DNA of 64,000 bases from Candidatus Liberibacter americanus str. Sao Paulo. Lineage in GTDB: Bacteria > Pseudomonadota > Alphaproteobacteria > Rhizobiales > Rhizobiaceae. The stretch lies in NCBI RefSeq assembly GCF_000496595.1, contig NC_022793.1:496001-560000 (forward strand). The letters are read 5' to 3'. Under the pieces are notes generated by a model. The model did not search any database. It worked only from the letters and a program-made list of their open reading frames with translations, and was not told where the DNA came from. Positions 19,369 to 30,054 of this stretch are shown piece after piece. Position numbers and translations under genes: made by a program. The number at the start of each line of letters is the position of its first letter. Position 1 is the stretch's first letter.

Positions 19369-19591
19369 ATTTGTTATAAATATAGATGATGATCTTGCCA
19401 AATTTTATTGTTTATTATTATTTAAGTCTATTAAGTTTGTACTTATTGCATTGTTATTTTTAATTTAAACTAGATTTTGATTTAAAAATTTGAGAATATG
19501 TGTTGATTGTCTTTTTTGTTATTAGTTGCATCTATAAGTTATTGAGTTTGTTTTGTAATGAATAAAAGATGCTAGGTAGGTATAGATAAAT

Positions 19592-20800
19592 ATGAATAAC
19601 TTAGATTTGGATAAGGATCGCAAAGATATACGCGTTGTTGTTGCCATGTCAGGAGGAGTTGATTCTTCTGTTGTAGCTGGAATGCTAAAACGAGATGGAT
19701 ATGAGACTATAGGCGTCACGTTACAGCTGTATCCTAGAGATAATATGGCAAAAAAATCTGGTTCATGTTGTTCGGGCCAGGATGTTTATGATGCGCGTCG
19801 CGTTTGTGAATCTATTGGTATACCGCATTATGTTTTTGATTATAAGGAGCGTTTTTATAATTCTGTTATAGTTCCTTTTGCAGATTCATATATTGCTGGA
19901 GAAACTCCTTTGCCTTGCGTTGAGTGTAATAGAACTGTTAAATTTTCGGATTTATTGTCTTTTACACGTCAATTAGGAGCTGATATTTTAGCTACAGGTC
20001 ATTACATACGTTCTAGTATTCATGTTGGAGAAGATGGGGTTCGTCGGCGTATAATGTGTCGACCTATGGATTCTGCAAAAGATCAAAGTTATTTTTTATT
20101 CGCAACTACTAAGCAGCAGTTATGCGATCTACGTTTTCCTCTTGGAGATATGAAAAAAGAAGATGTTAGAAAAATTGCAAAAGAGATGGGATTGAAAGTT
20201 GCTGATAAATCAGATAGTCAAGACATTTGTTTTGTTCAGAACGGAAGATATTCTGACTTAGTGAAAAATTTGCATAAGAATTCTTCATTAGAAGGAGATA
20301 TTATACATCTAGATGGAACAGTATTAGGTCGGCATAAAGGCATTGTTGATTATACTATAGGTCAAAGGCGTGGTCTTGGTGTTTCGACTGGTGAGCCGCT
20401 TTTTGTGGTTCATATGGATGCAGATAGCGCTAAAGTAATCGTTGGTCCTAGAGAAGCATTAGAGGTTAATAGTATTTATTTGCGTGATATAAATTGGTTA
20501 GGAGATGGTTTTTTTGAAGATGTAGCAACTGTTGGCTTTAAATGTTTTGCTAAAATTCGTTCTTCACAAGATCCTGTTCCTGTATTTGTTGGGAAGGATA
20601 TTAATGGATTTTATGTAGAATTTGAAAATGGTGAGGAAGGTGTTTCTGCAGGTCAGGCATGTGTATTCTATAGCTCTGATTCAATGGAGGCAATTGTTCT
20701 AGGAGGCGGATTTATTAGTTACTCTAAGCGTTCTAATGAGGTAGAGCAAATGCTGTTTTCTATAACTGGCAAAGATACTTTTAGTCATCGGACTAGATAA
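19592..20800 (+). CDS. mnmA: tRNA 2-thiouridine(34) synthase
   Basis: MnmA thiolates the wobble uridine of tRNA-Lys, -Glu and -Gln. The PP-loop motif AMSGGVDSSVVAGML is near residues 15-29. The two catalytic cysteines are in PCVECNRTVKF (near residue 110) and SQDICFVQNG (near residue 212). TIGQRRGLGV, which binds tRNA, is also present. The 402-residue length is typical of rhizobial MnmA. The ATG at 19592 is preceded by GCTAGGTAGG. The gene is followed by the tRNA-Met and tuf genes but has its own transcription unit, judging from a TTGACA promoter before the tRNA. Confidence 0.96.
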   Translation: MNNLDLDKDRKDIRVVVAMSGGVDSSVVAGMLKRDGYETIGVTLQLYPRDNMAKKSGSCCSGQDVYDARRVCESIGIPHYVFDYKERFYNSVIVPFADSYIAGETPLPCVECNRTVKFSDLLSFTRQLGADILATGHYIRSSIHVGEDGVRRRIMCRPMDSAKDQSYFLFATTKQQLCDLRFPLGDMKKEDVRKIAKEMGLKVADKSDSQDICFVQNGRYSDLVKNLHKNSSLEGDIIHLDGTVLGRHKGIVDYTIGQRRGLGVSTGEPLFVVHMDADSAKVIVGPREALEVNSIYLRDINWLGDGFFEDVATVGFKCFAKIRSSQDPVPVFVGKDINGFYVEFENGEEGVSAGQACVFYSSDSMEAIVLGGGFISYSKRSNEVEQMLFSITGKDTFSHRTR

Positions 20801-20856
20801 ATTTAATGTAATTAGTTTGGTTTTAAATCAATTAGTGTTCTTATTCAGTTTTTTTG

Positions 20857-20886
20857 TTGACAGTTTGATGTTGATAATCGTAATCA
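20857..20886 (+). promoter_or_regulatory. Putative promoter of tRNA-Met and tuf
   Basis: TTGACA (20857-20862) is followed after 18 bases by TAATCA (20881-20886), about 25 bases before the tRNA-Met gene. The exact -35 hexamer and the distance suit a stable RNA promoter. Confidence 0.45.
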
Positions 20887-20911
20887 ATGTGTTTTAGATA
20901 TAGTAAAATTT

Positions 20912-20988
20912 GGCGGGGTAGCTCAGTTGGTTAGAGCAGAGGAATCATAATCCTTGTGTCGGGGGTTCGAATCCCTCCTTCGCTACCA
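20912..20988 (+). tRNA. tRNA-Met (anticodon CAT, elongator type)
   Basis: A 77-base cloverleaf: acceptor GGCGGGG, D arm GCTC/GAGC, anticodon loop ATCATAA with CAT, T arm with GGTTCGAATCC, and an encoded CCA end. The acceptor stem contains several G-T pairs but closes over seven positions. The first acceptor pair is G-T, unlike the unpaired C-A of most initiators, and the sequence resembles rhizobial elongator tRNA-Met. Confidence 0.93.
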
Positions 20989-21122
20989 TTTAGATTGTTA
21001 TAAATTTAATATTTCTCATGCATTTATGAGTTTATATTTTGTTTGTTGCTTTACCGCTTTATGTTATGTTCATGATTATTTTTAATTATTATGGATAACG
21101 AGGGATAAGGGGAAATTATAGG

Positions 21123-22304
21123 ATGGCTAAGGTAAGTTTTGTTCGAGACAGAGAGAATATAGGTGTTTGTTCTATAGGTCACGTTGATCATGGTAAGACG
21201 ACACTTACATCTGCTATTACGAAGTATTACGGTGATTTTACTGCGTATGATCAGATTGATAGGGCTCCGGAAGAGCGTTCGCGAGGTATTACTATTTCTA
21301 CGGCGCATGTTTCCTATAAGACAGATAGCAGGTCTTATTGTCATGTTGACTGTCCTGGTCATGCTGATTATGTGAAGAATATGATAACTGGTGCTGCGCA
21401 GGTTGATGGTGCGATACTTGTTTGCTCTGCCAATGATGGTGCTATGCCTCAGACTAAGGAGCATATTCTTCTTGCTCGTCAGGTTGGTGTTCCGTCTATT
21501 GTTGTTTACATTAACAAGGTTGATATGATTAGCGATGCTGACAAAGAGGTTATCGAGATTGTTGAGATGGAGCTTCGCGAGATTTTGACCGAGAATGGTT
21601 TTCCCGGTAATGAGATACCTTTCATTAGAGGTTCTGCATTTTGTGCGATGGAGGGGAAGAATAAGGAGATAGGAGAAGATTCTATTCATGAATTGATGAA
21701 AGCGGTTGATAGTTATATTCCTACTCCTGTTAGAGATGTTGACGGACCTTTTTTGATGAATGTAGAAGATGTATTTTCTATTGGTGGTCGTGGTACTGTT
21801 GCGACTGGGCGTATTAGTAGAGGATCTGTTAAGGTAGGTAATCCCCTTGAGATAGTAGGTATTCGTCCGACGGCTAGTACGACATGTACTGGTGTTGAGA
21901 TGTTTCAACAAGTGATGGATAGTGGTATTGCTGGTGATAATGTTGGGATATTGCTTAGGGGTATACAACGTTCAGATGTTGTTAGAGGGCAAGTTCTTTG
22001 TGCTCCTGGTTCTATTAAGCCGCATCATAAGTTTAGATGTAAGGTTTATGTTTTGAAGAAGTCTGAAGGTGGTCGTCATACTGCTTTTTTTGACAATTAT
22101 CGTCCGCAGTTTTATATTGGTACATCTGATGTTACTGGTAAGGTTATATTGGATGGTGATACTAAGATGGTAATGCCTGGGGATAACGTTTCTATAACTG
22201 TAGAGCTTATTTATCCTATAGCTATTGAAAAAGGTCGTCGTTTTGCTATTCGTGAAGGTGGTAGAACTGTTGGTGCTGGTATTGTGACTGATATTATTGA
22301 GTGA
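21123..22304 (+). CDS. tuf: Translation elongation factor Tu
   Basis: EF-Tu carries aminoacyl-tRNA to the ribosome as a GTPase. The 393-residue protein has all G motifs: GHVDHGKT (near residue 19), RGITI in switch I, DCPGH, and NKVD. Domains 2 and 3 include [26 protein letters not shown] and EGGRTVGAG. The sequence is unusually diverged for EF-Tu, most visibly at the N-terminus ([13 protein letters not shown] instead of the usual KFxRxKPHxNIGT). AAGGGG precedes the ATG by about 9 bases. It lies in the usual rhizobial tuf - tRNA-Trp - secE - nusG order. Confidence 0.97.
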   Translation: MAKVSFVRDRENIGVCSIGHVDHGKTTLTSAITKYYGDFTAYDQIDRAPEERSRGITISTAHVSYKTDSRSYCHVDCPGHADYVKNMITGAAQVDGAILVCSANDGAMPQTKEHILLARQVGVPSIVVYINKVDMISDADKEVIEIVEMELREILTENGFPGNEIPFIRGSAFCAMEGKNKEIGEDSIHELMKAVDSYIPTPVRDVDGPFLMNVEDVFSIGGRGTVATGRISRGSVKVGNPLEIVGIRPTASTTCTGVEMFQQVMDSGIAGDNVGILLRGIQRSDVVRGQVLCAPGSIKPHHKFRCKVYVLKKSEGGRHTAFFDNYRPQFYIGTSDVTGKVILDGDTKMVMPGDNVSITVELIYPIAIEKGRRFAIREGGRTVGAGIVTDIIE

Positions 22305-22366
22305 TTTAATATTTAAATATAATGTTTTTAGTATTGGCGATATATAAATCAGTTTTTTAGAAGAAA

Positions 22367-22442
<76 letters not shown>

Positions 22443-22570
22443 TTTTGTTTCTATTTAATTAGTTGTTGTGTCATAATTGTGTAGATCTGCGGTTTATCTC
22501 TTGATTTTATAATAAGCGCGTGTTCTAAAGATATTCTGAGATATCTATTTAAAAATAATTGGTGGTTTTA

Positions 22571-22756
22571 ATGGCTTTGCTAGACTTTTTAAAAAATGTT
22601 AAAATTGAAGTAAAAAAAATTATTTGGCCGTCTCGCAACGAGGTTGTTGTTTCGGCTATTCTTGTAATGATTATGTTAGTTGTTTCTTCAGTTTTTTTTT
22701 TGATGGTTGACCATTTTATAGGATCAATTATGAGTTTTATTCTATATGTGAGGTGA
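22571..22756 (+). CDS. secE: Preprotein translocase subunit SecE
   Basis: SecE is the small essential subunit that clamps SecY in the inner membrane translocon. The 61-residue protein has the conserved cytosolic amphipathic helix with KKIIWPSRNEV and one transmembrane helix (about residues 28-50). The frame opens four codons earlier with TTG at 22559, but the ATG at 22571 gives the canonical MALLDFLKNV start with GGTGG just upstream. nusG follows within 20 bases. Confidence 0.95.
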   Translation: MALLDFLKNVKIEVKKIIWPSRNEVVVSAILVMIMLVVSSVFFLMVDHFIGSIMSFILYVR

Positions 22757-22775
22757 TTAGTTGTCGGGTGATAGG

Positions 22776-23309
22776 ATGGTGTCTCGTTGGTTTATAATCC
22801 AAGTATATTCTAATTGTGAAAAGAGTGCTGTTAAATCTATTTGTGAGAGATTGAATAGGACTGGATTGAGAAATTTTTTGGAAGAAATCATAGTGCCTTC
22901 TGAAAAAGTTGTTGTTGTTCGTAAAGGAAGGAAAGTAGATTCTGAACGTAGGTTTTTCCCAGGTTATGTATTAGCAAAAGCTGTTATGAATGATGAAGTA
23001 TATCATGCTATTAAATCAGCTCCGAAAGTAATAGGTTTTCTTGGATCTGACAATAATCCTTCTCCTGTTTCAGATGAGGAAATAAATCGTATTATGGGTC
23101 AAGTTGAAGCATCCGAATATGGGCCTGTTTCTTCTATTATGTTTGAGATCGGTGAACAGGTTTATGTTTCTGATGGTCCATTTGCTTCTTTTAATGGTAT
23201 TGTTAAGGATGTTGATGAAGACAAGTCTCGCCTTAAAGTAGAAGTTTTAATTTTTGGTAGAGCTACTCCTGTGGAGCTTTCTTATAATCAGGTTGAAAAG
23301 ATCGTTTAA
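22776..23309 (+). CDS. nusG: Transcription termination/antitermination protein NusG
   Basis: NusG binds RNA polymerase and links it to Rho and the ribosome. The protein has the NGN domain (RWFIIQVYSNCEKSAV, RRFFPGYVLAKAV) and a C-terminal KOW domain with FEIGEQVYVSDGPFASFNG. Two starts are possible: TTG at 22761 with GAGGTG about 8 bases before it, or ATG at 22776, which places the conserved RWFIIQ at residue 4 as in relatives; I chose the second. It is translated directly after secE. Confidence 0.95.
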   Translation: MVSRWFIIQVYSNCEKSAVKSICERLNRTGLRNFLEEIIVPSEKVVVVRKGRKVDSERRFFPGYVLAKAVMNDEVYHAIKSAPKVIGFLGSDNNPSPVSDEEINRIMGQVEASEYGPVSSIMFEIGEQVYVSDGPFASFNGIVKDVDEDKSRLKVEVLIFGRATPVELSYNQVEKIV

Positions 23310-23444
23310 TTTTTTTTCATAAATTTATTTACTTGTTTGAAAATGTTTGCTTTATGTGTATGTATTGCGTATAGCTTATGTTTTTTGATTTGTTTTCAAA
23401 TTTGTTGTTGTAATATATAAATTATTATTTATGAAGGACTAGGT

Positions 23445-23873
23445 ATGGCTAAAAAGATTGTTCGTCGTGTCAGATTGCAGATAGATTCTGGTTCTGCAAA
23501 ACCTTCTCCTCCAGTTGGTCCTGCTATTGGTCAAACTGGTGTTCCTATTATGGAATTTTGTAAGGCTTTTAATGCGGCGACTAAAGATATGGAAAAGGGT
23601 ATTCCTGTTCCAACTACAGTGATTTGTTATAATGATAAATCATTTACTTTTACTATGAGTCAGCCTCCAGTCAGTTTTTTCCTTAAAAGTGAGGTGGGCA
23701 TTAAGTCAGGATCTAAGCTTCCTGGTAAGGAATCTTGTGGATCTATATCTCGTGTAAAAATTCGTGAAATTGCTGAAAAGAAATTATGTGATATGGGTGA
23801 TGTTAATATTAAGGGAGCTATGCGCATGGTAGAGGGTTCTGCTATTTCAATGGGTATAGATGTGGTGGATTAA
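23445..23873 (+). CDS. rplK: 50S ribosomal protein L11
   Basis: L11 forms the GTPase-associated stalk base with 23S rRNA. The 142-residue protein has [25 protein letters not shown] with the proline hinge, and [15 protein letters not shown] at the C-terminus. AAGGACTAGGT precedes the ATG. rplA starts 4 bases after its stop codon, so L11 and L1 form the classic rplKA unit. Confidence 0.98.
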   Translation: MAKKIVRRVRLQIDSGSAKPSPPVGPAIGQTGVPIMEFCKAFNAATKDMEKGIPVPTTVICYNDKSFTFTMSQPPVSFFLKSEVGIKSGSKLPGKESCGSISRVKIREIAEKKLCDMGDVNIKGAMRMVEGSAISMGIDVVD

Positions 23874-23877
23874 GAGT

Positions 23878-24576
23878 ATGGTTTCTAAAATTTCAAAACG
23901 TATGCAGCGTATTTCTCAAGGAATTGATCCTTATGCTTTTTACAGTTTAAGAGATGCAATTTCGATGATAAAGGAGCGTGCTATAGCTAAATTCGATGAA
24001 ACTGTCGAGATTGCGATGAATTTAGGAGTTGATCCTCGTCATGCTGATCAGATGGTTCGTGGTGTTGTTAGTATGCCTAATGGTACAGGTGTTGCTGTTC
24101 GAGTGGCTGTTTTTGCTACTTCTGTGAAAGCTGATGAGGCTAGAGATGCGGGTGCTGATATTGTTGGAGGGGAAGACCTTTTTGAAATAGTGAAGAATGG
24201 TAATATAGATTTTGATCGCTGTATAGCAACTCCTGATATGATGCCTTTTGTTGGTAGATTAGGTAGGGTTTTAGGGCCTCGTGGTATTATGCCTAATCCT
24301 AAGCTTGGTACTGTGACTATGGATGTTGCTGATGCTGTTCATTCTTTGAAAAGAGGCGCCGTTAATTTTCGTGTTGAAAAAGCTGGTATAGTCCATGCTG
24401 GTATAAGCAAAGTTTCTTTTGAAAATAAAAAAATAGAAGAGAATGTTTTGGCTTTTGTAGATGCGGTTATTAAGGCCAAGCCTTCTTCCTCTAAAGGTGA
24501 ATATATGAGGCGAGTTACTTTATCATCTACTATGGGGCGTGGTGTAAGGGTTGACCTTTCCTCATTAACTGTTTAG
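23878..24576 (+). CDS. rplA: 50S ribosomal protein L1
   Basis: L1 binds 23S rRNA at the L1 stalk and, in many bacteria, represses its own rplKA mRNA. I start at the ATG at 23878, which gives [17 protein letters not shown], a normal L1 opening and a 232-residue protein; the frame is open six codons further into rplK. The signature [18 protein letters not shown] is intact. Confidence 0.97.
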   Translation: MVSKISKRMQRISQGIDPYAFYSLRDAISMIKERAIAKFDETVEIAMNLGVDPRHADQMVRGVVSMPNGTGVAVRVAVFATSVKADEARDAGADIVGGEDLFEIVKNGNIDFDRCIATPDMMPFVGRLGRVLGPRGIMPNPKLGTVTMDVADAVHSLKRGAVNFRVEKAGIVHAGISKVSFENKKIEENVLAFVDAVIKAKPSSSKGEYMRRVTLSSTMGRGVRVDLSSLTV

Positions 24577-24749
24577 TGTTTTTTTTATTAAAAATCCTTG
24601 ATTTTTATTATTATTTATCAAGAATTATATTCTAGGTATTTCCTTGCTTGTTATAGAGTTGTTAATAATTTGGCTGTGGAATTTTTGATTTCGGATGTGA
24701 ATAAAAAAGGTTTGTATATGTTTATATGTTTGTCATCTGGAGATAAGAG
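24577..24749 (+). promoter_or_regulatory. Leader region of rplJ
   Basis: 173 bases between rplA and rplJ, in the place where the L10 leader lies in many bacteria and where L10-L7/L12 binds its own mRNA to repress translation. I could not draw a convincing kink-turn by eye; the assignment is by position only. Confidence 0.3.
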
Positions 24750-25268
24750 TTGAAAAGGCAGGAAAAAATCTTAGAGGTTGCGGAGTTAGGTAAGATTTTT
24801 TCTTCTTATAACTCAGTAGTTGTTGCTCATTATAAAGGAATAAATGTTGCGCAAATCGGTAGTCTTAGAAAAAAGATGAAAGAAGCGGGAGGATTTGCTA
24901 AGGTTGTAAAGAACCGTCTTGTTAAGGTTGCTATCAAAGACACCGATTTTCAGGGTATGTCTGATTTTTTTTCTGGGCAATCTTTGATAGTTTGTTCCAA
25001 AGATCCTGTTGCTGCACCCCAAATTTCTGTTGATTTTGCAAAAGAGAATGATCAATTTAAGATTATTGGTGGCATTTTGGACAAGGGGATATTGGATAAT
25101 GATGCCATAAAAGAGATAGCCTCTCTTCCGAGCATTGATGTACTTCGTGCTAGGATTTTAGGCTGTATTCAGCATAATTCTGTCAGGTTGCTTAGAACTC
25201 TTAATGCGCCTCATGCTCGTTTTTTTCATATTATATCTGCTTGTATGGAAGAAAATAAGCAAGATTAG
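24750..25268 (+). CDS. rplJ: 50S ribosomal protein L10
   Basis: L10 anchors the L7/L12 dimers to the ribosome stalk. The 172-residue protein shows SYNSVVVAHYKGINVAQIGSLRKKMKE and VKNRLVKVAIKDTDF, the conserved RNA-binding half, and a C-terminal helix region for L7/L12. The start is TTG at 24750 with TGGAGATAAGAG directly upstream; no ATG is available. rplL follows after 38 bases. Confidence 0.96.
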   Translation: MKRQEKILEVAELGKIFSSYNSVVVAHYKGINVAQIGSLRKKMKEAGGFAKVVKNRLVKVAIKDTDFQGMSDFFSGQSLIVCSKDPVAAPQISVDFAKENDQFKIIGGILDKGILDNDAIKEIASLPSIDVLRARILGCIQHNSVRLLRTLNAPHARFFHIISACMEENKQD

Positions 25269-25306
25269 TTTTGTTAATTATAAAGAAAATAAAAGGAAAT
25301 ACGTAA

Positions 25307-25702
25307 ATGTCCAATGTTAATCTTGACTCAATTGTTGATCAATTATGCTCTCTTACACTTATGCAGTCTTCAGAGCTTTCGAAGAAGCTGGAGGAGAAAT
25401 TAGGTATTTCAGCTGCTTCTTTCTTATCTGCTGCTCCTGCTGCTCAGTCTGCTCCTGCGGATGATGCTGTTTCTAAGGCTGCGGAACAAACTGATTTTAA
25501 TGTTGTATTGTCTGGATTTGCTGATAATAGCAAAATTGCTGTTATTAAGGAAGTTAGAACAATTACCTCGCTTGGATTAAAAGAGGCTAAAGCGCTTGTA
25601 GAATCCTGTCCTAAGACTATAAAAGAAGCTGTTTCTAAGGCTGAAGCAGAAGAAATTAAGGAAAAGCTTGTTGCTGTTGGAGCGAAAATTGATCTGGAAT
25701 AG
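25307..25702 (+). CDS. rplL: 50S ribosomal protein L7/L12
   Basis: The 131-residue stalk protein recruits translation factors. The N-terminal dimer domain with LTLMQSSELSKKLEEKLG is followed by an alanine-rich hinge (residues about 34-62) and the C-terminal domain FNVVLSGFADNSKIAVIKEV, SLGLKEAKALVES, VGAKIDLE. AAAGGAAAT precedes the ATG. About 110 bases separate it from rpoB, the usual place for an attenuator, though no clear hairpin was seen. Confidence 0.97.
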   Translation: MSNVNLDSIVDQLCSLTLMQSSELSKKLEEKLGISAASFLSAAPAAQSAPADDAVSKAAEQTDFNVVLSGFADNSKIAVIKEVRTITSLGLKEAKALVESCPKTIKEAVSKAEAEEIKEKLVAVGAKIDLE

Positions 25703-25811
25703 TTGATTTATTTTTTTTTTGATGTTTTTAAGGGATTATATCGCTTTTGGAAGTGATTTCTATAGTTTCCTATTATTTTTATTTTTCGTGATTTGATGAT
25801 GAGGAGAAGCA

Positions 25812-28800
25812 ATGGCTAAAGGTATTGTGTTCAATGGTCTCGGGCGTGAGCGCAAGTTTTTTGGAAGAATACCTGAGATAATTGACATACCTGATCTCGT
25901 TGAAGTTCAGAGAGCGTCTTATGATAAATTTTTGATGATTGACCATCCTAGTGATTCTCGTCCTAATGAGGGTTTGCAGGATGCTTTTCGTTCGGTATTT
26001 CCTGTCACTGCATTTTCTGGAGCTGCGATGCTTGAGTTTGTATCATACGAATTTGAGCCTCCAAAGTTTGATGTTGAAGATTGTCTTAGACGTAATTTGA
26101 CATATTCTGCTCCATTAAAGATTATATTGCGTTTGATTGTATTTGATATAGATGAGTTTACTGGTGCTAAATCTATTAAAGATATAAAAGAGCAAAGCGT
26201 CTATATGGGTGATATACCTTTGATGACAGAGGATGGAACCTTTGTTATTAACGGTACTCCTAGAGTTGTTGTTTCTCAAGTACATCGTTCTCCTGGTATA
26301 CTTTTTGATCACGATAAAGGAAGAGCTAGTTTGTCTGGCAAATTGCTATATGCATGCCGTATAATCCCTAATATGGGTTTATGGCTTGATATAGAATTTG
26401 ATACCAAAGATATTATCCATATGCGGGTGGATAGACGTCGTAAAATTCCTGTAACTTCTTTTTTGATGGCTTTGGGAATGGATCATGAGGAGATTTTATC
26501 TACTTTTTATTCTAAGGTTAGTTATACTAAAAAAGGTGATTATTGGTCTTTTCCATTAAGTTCTGCTGAGATAATGATAGGTTCGAAATTATCTTATAAC
26601 TTGATTGATATAAATACAGGTGAAGTTGTAGTTGATAGCGGGCGTAAGCTTAGTCCGTTGTTATTTAAGGGATTTAAGGATAAAGGGATAGAATGCTTAG
26701 GAATAGAGCGTGATGCTTTATATGGTTTTTATGTGGCGGAAGATATAGTCAACACGGAGACTGGTGAAATATATCTTGAGGCTGGTAATGAGATTGATGA
26801 GGATAGTTTAGATAAAATTATATCTGCTGGCATTTATGATATTCCTACCCTTTATGTAGATTCTGCAAGTAGTAATGCGTATCTACGTAATACCTTAGCT
26901 GCTGATAAGAATGAAAATCGTCAAGATGCGCTTTTAGATATATATCGTGTTATGCGTCCCGGTGATGTTCCTACCGTCTCTGCTGCTGAGTCAATGTTTA
27001 ATTATCTTTTTTCTGATCCTGATAAATATGATCTTTCGGCTGTTGGTCGTGTTAAGATGAATATGCGTCTTAACCTTGATGCTCCTGATACTGTTCGTCA
27101 TATTAGAAAGGAAGATGCCATAGCTATCATTAAGGTGTTGATAGATCTACGTGATGGTAAAGGCAAGATTGATGATATTGATAATTTAGGTAATCGTCGA
27201 GTTCGTTCTGTTGGTGAGATGTTAAAGAATCAATATCGACTCGGGCTATTGCGTATGGAACGATCTATTAAGGAAAGAATTTCCTTGGTTGATATTGATA
27301 CGGTTATGCCGCAGGATTTGATTAATGCTAAACCTGTTGTGTCTGCTGTGCGTGATTTTTTCTGTTCTTCGCAATTATCACAGCTTGAGGAACATGTTAA
27401 TTCTCTATCTCGTATTACGCACACCCGTCGTTTGTCTGCTTTGGGTCAAGGTGGTATTACAAGGGCAAGAGCGGGTTTTGAGGTTCGTGATGTTCATCCT
27501 ACACATTATGGACGTATTTGTCCTGCTGAGACCTCTGAAGGTCATAACATAGGTCTTGTAAGTTCGCTTGCGTCTTTTGCTCGTGTTAATGAATATGGTT
27601 TTATTGAGACTCCTTATCGTAAAGTTGAAGATGGTAGGGTCACAAATGAGGTTGTATATTTATCTGCATCTGAAGAAGAAAATTGTTATATAGCTCAAGC
27701 TAATTCTGCTATTAATGAAGATGGTTTGTTCGTAGATGATTTAGTATTTTGTAGATGTGCTGGAGAAGAAGTTCTTGTACCTCAAAAAAACATACATTTT
27801 ATAGATGCCTCTCCAAAACAGGTTGTTTCTATTGCAGCATCTCTTATTCCTTTCTTGGAAAACGATGATTCAAACCGTGTTCTTATGGGTTGTAATATGC
27901 AGCGTCAGGCTGTCCCATTGTTGAAAGCTGAAGCCCCTTTTGTTGGTACTGGTATGGAGCAGATAGTCGCCAAGAGTTCAGGTGCTGCTATTGTCGCAAA
28001 ACATGCTGGGATTGTAGAACAAGTTGATGCGATGCGTATAGTAATTCGTGTTGTAGAAGAAAATCTTGATCCTTCTGATTCCGGAGTAGATATTTACCGT
28101 TTGACGAAGTTTCAACGCTCTAATCAAAATACTTGTGTTAATCAGCGTCCGTTAGTAAAAGTTGGAGATACAGTTCGCAAGAATGACATTATAGCTGATG
28201 GTCCATCTACAGATTCTGGAGATTTAGCGCTTGGTCGTAATATCGTAGTTGCTTTTATGCCTTGGCGTGGATACAACTTTGAGGATTCCATGCTTGTTTC
28301 TGAGCGCATGGTTTCTGATGATGTCTTTACTTCTATTCATATAGGAGAATTTGAGGTGATGGCACGTGATACCAAGCTAGGTCCGGAGGAGATAACACGC
28401 GATATTCCTAATATCTCAGAGGAAGGTTTAAAGAATATTGATGAATGTGGCGTTATTTGTGTTGGTGCTGAAATTAATCCAGGTGATATTTTAGTAGGTA
28501 AAATCACTCCTAAGAGTGAGAGTCCTATGACGCCTGAAGAGAAGCTGTTGCGAGCTATTTTTGGTGAGAAGGCTTCAGATGTACGTGATACTTCATTGCG
28601 TGTTCCACCAGGTATTTCTGGTACGGTTGTTGATGTGCGTATTTTTAATCGACACGGGATTGAAAAGAGCGAGCGTTCTTTGTCTGTTGAAAGAGAGCAA
28701 ATTGAGATTCTCGATCGAGATAGAGATGATGAGCAGGCAATTCTAGATCGTAATACTTATAGTAGATTGATGGAGTTTTTATGTGGTCAGACTATTGTTT

Positions 28801-29960
28801 CTGGGCCTAAAGGATTTAAAAAGAATACAGTTCTTTCGAGTGATTTAATGACAGAGTATCCTCGCTCTCAGTGGTGGATGTTTGCAGTTAAAGACGAAAA
28901 AGTTCAACGTAATATTGAATCTTTAAAAGCAAGATATGATTCTTCTAAATCTGTTCTTGAAAATCGTTTTAAAAATAAGGTTGAGAAGATTAAATGGGGC
29001 GATGATATGCCTCCAGGTGTTTTAAGGGTTGTCAAAATTTTTGTTGCTATGAAGCGTAAACTGCAGCCCGGAGATAAGATGGCTGGGCGTCATGGTAATA
29101 AAGGAATTGTTTCTCGTATACTTCCTTGTGAGGATATGCCTTTTCTTGAAGACGGCACTCCGGTTGATATTGTGCTTAATCCGTTAGGTGTTCCATCTCG
29201 TATGAATGTTGGTCAAATTTTTGAGACTCATCTTGGTTGGGCTTGCGTTGGTCTTGGAAAGAAAATCAAAAGTCTTATAAATGATTATAAGGCAAATGGT
29301 GATATACTTCCTTTGCGGACTTTTGTTCAAAATATCGTTGGTAAAGGTTCTCAATATGATAAATTATCTCAATATGATGATAAGTCTGTATTGAGTTTTG
29401 CAGATCAGTGGAAGTCGGGTGTATTTGTTTCAACTCCTGTTTTTGACGGTGCCAGCGAAGATGATATAAGTTTTATGATTGGTATGGCTGGATTGGATAA
29501 AAGCGGACAATCTATCCTTTATGATGGCCTTACAGGAGAGAAATTTGACCGTCCAGTAACTGTTGGTTATATTTATATGTTAAAGCTTAACCATATGGTT
29601 GATGATAAGATTCATGCTCGCTCTATCGGTAGTTATTCTCTTGTATCACAGCAGCCTGTAGGAAGAAAATCATTGTGCGGAGGGCAACGCTTGGGAGAAA
29701 TGGAAGTTGCTTGTATACAAGCTTATGGTGCTGCGTATATCTTGCAAGAAATGCTTACTATTAAATCTGATGATATTGTGGGACGTACTAAGGTTTATGA
29801 ATCTATCGTTTCAGGAGATCATTCTTTTGAAACAGGAGTTCCAGAAAGTTTCAATGTGTTGATAAAAGAAATACAAGGTTTAGGCTTGAGTATTGATTTA
29901 GAAAATTCTCGTGTAGTAAATAATGTAAATATGGAAGAAATTCCTGATTTGAGTAAGTAA
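25812..29960 (+). CDS. rpoB: DNA-directed RNA polymerase subunit beta
   Basis: RpoB forms half of the RNA polymerase active-site cleft and the rifampicin pocket. The 1382-residue length is the alphaproteobacterial norm. Recognisable blocks include the rifampicin region ([29 protein letters not shown], with the usual FMDQ-type residues partly replaced), [59 protein letters not shown] and the C-terminal [24 protein letters not shown] lies just before the ATG. rpoC follows after 94 bases. In the rifampicin region the sequence has EEHV where most bacteria have MDQT/MDQN. Confidence 0.98.
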   Translation: MAKGIVFNGLGRERKFFGRIPEIIDIPDLVEVQRASYDKFLMIDHPSDSRPNEGLQDAFRSVFPVTAFSGAAMLEFVSYEFEPPKFDVEDCLRRNLTYSAPLKIILRLIVFDIDEFTGAKSIKDIKEQSVYMGDIPLMTEDGTFVINGTPRVVVSQVHRSPGILFDHDKGRASLSGKLLYACRIIPNMGLWLDIEFDTKDIIHMRVDRRRKIPVTSFLMALGMDHEEILSTFYSKVSYTKKGDYWSFPLSSAEIMIGSKLSYNLIDINTGEVVVDSGRKLSPLLFKGFKDKGIECLGIERDALYGFYVAEDIVNTETGEIYLEAGNEIDEDSLDKIISAGIYDIPTLYVDSASSNAYLRNTLAADKNENRQDALLDIYRVMRPGDVPTVSAAESMFNYLFSDPDKYDLSAVGRVKMNMRLNLDAPDTVRHIRKEDAIAIIKVLIDLRDGKGKIDDIDNLGNRRVRSVGEMLKNQYRLGLLRMERSIKERISLVDIDTVMPQDLINAKPVVSAVRDFFCSSQLSQLEEHVNSLSRITHTRRLSALGQGGITRARAGFEVRDVHPTHYGRICPAETSEGHNIGLVSSLASFARVNEYGFIETPYRKVEDGRVTNEVVYLSASEEENCYIAQANSAINEDGLFVDDLVFCRCAGEEVLVPQKNIHFIDASPKQVVSIAASLIPFLENDDSNRVLMGCNMQRQAVPLLKAEAPFVGTGMEQIVAKSSGAAIVAKHAGIVEQVDAMRIVIRVVEENLDPSDSGVDIYRLTKFQRSNQNTCVNQRPLVKVGDTVRKNDIIADGPSTDSGDLALGRNIVVAFMPWRGYNFEDSMLVSERMVSDDVFTSIHIGEFEVMARDTKLGPEEITRDIPNISEEGLKNIDECGVICVGAEINPGDILVGKITPKSESPMTPEEKLLRAIFGEKASDVRDTSLRVPPGISGTVVDVRIFNRHGIEKSERSLSVEREQIEILDRDRDDEQAILDRNTYSRLMEFLCGQTIVSGPKGFKKNTVLSSDLMTEYPRSQWWMFAVKDEKVQRNIESLKARYDSSKSVLENRFKNKVEKIKWGDDMPPGVLRVVKIFVAMKRKLQPGDKMAGRHGNKGIVSRILPCEDMPFLEDGTPVDIVLNPLGVPSRMNVGQIFETHLGWACVGLGKKIKSLINDYKANGDILPLRTFVQNIVGKGSQYDKLSQYDDKSVLSFADQWKSGVFVSTPVFDGASEDDISFMIGMAGLDKSGQSILYDGLTGEKFDRPVTVGYIYMLKLNHMVDDKIHARSIGSYSLVSQQPVGRKSLCGGQRLGEMEVACIQAYGAAYILQEMLTIKSDDIVGRTKVYESIVSGDHSFETGVPESFNVLIKEIQGLGLSIDLENSRVVNNVNMEEIPDLSK

Positions 29961-30054
29961 TATAGGCTATAAATATTATTTATTCTTTTGTTTTTATTTA
30001 AAAAATTTTACCTTTAAATAGCTTTTGGGTATAAATTACGTTTGGAGATGGCAT

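Noticed and set aside
25703..25811. Attenuator between rplL and rpoB
   Set aside because: The gap has a T-run but no stable hairpin before it that I could draw by eye.
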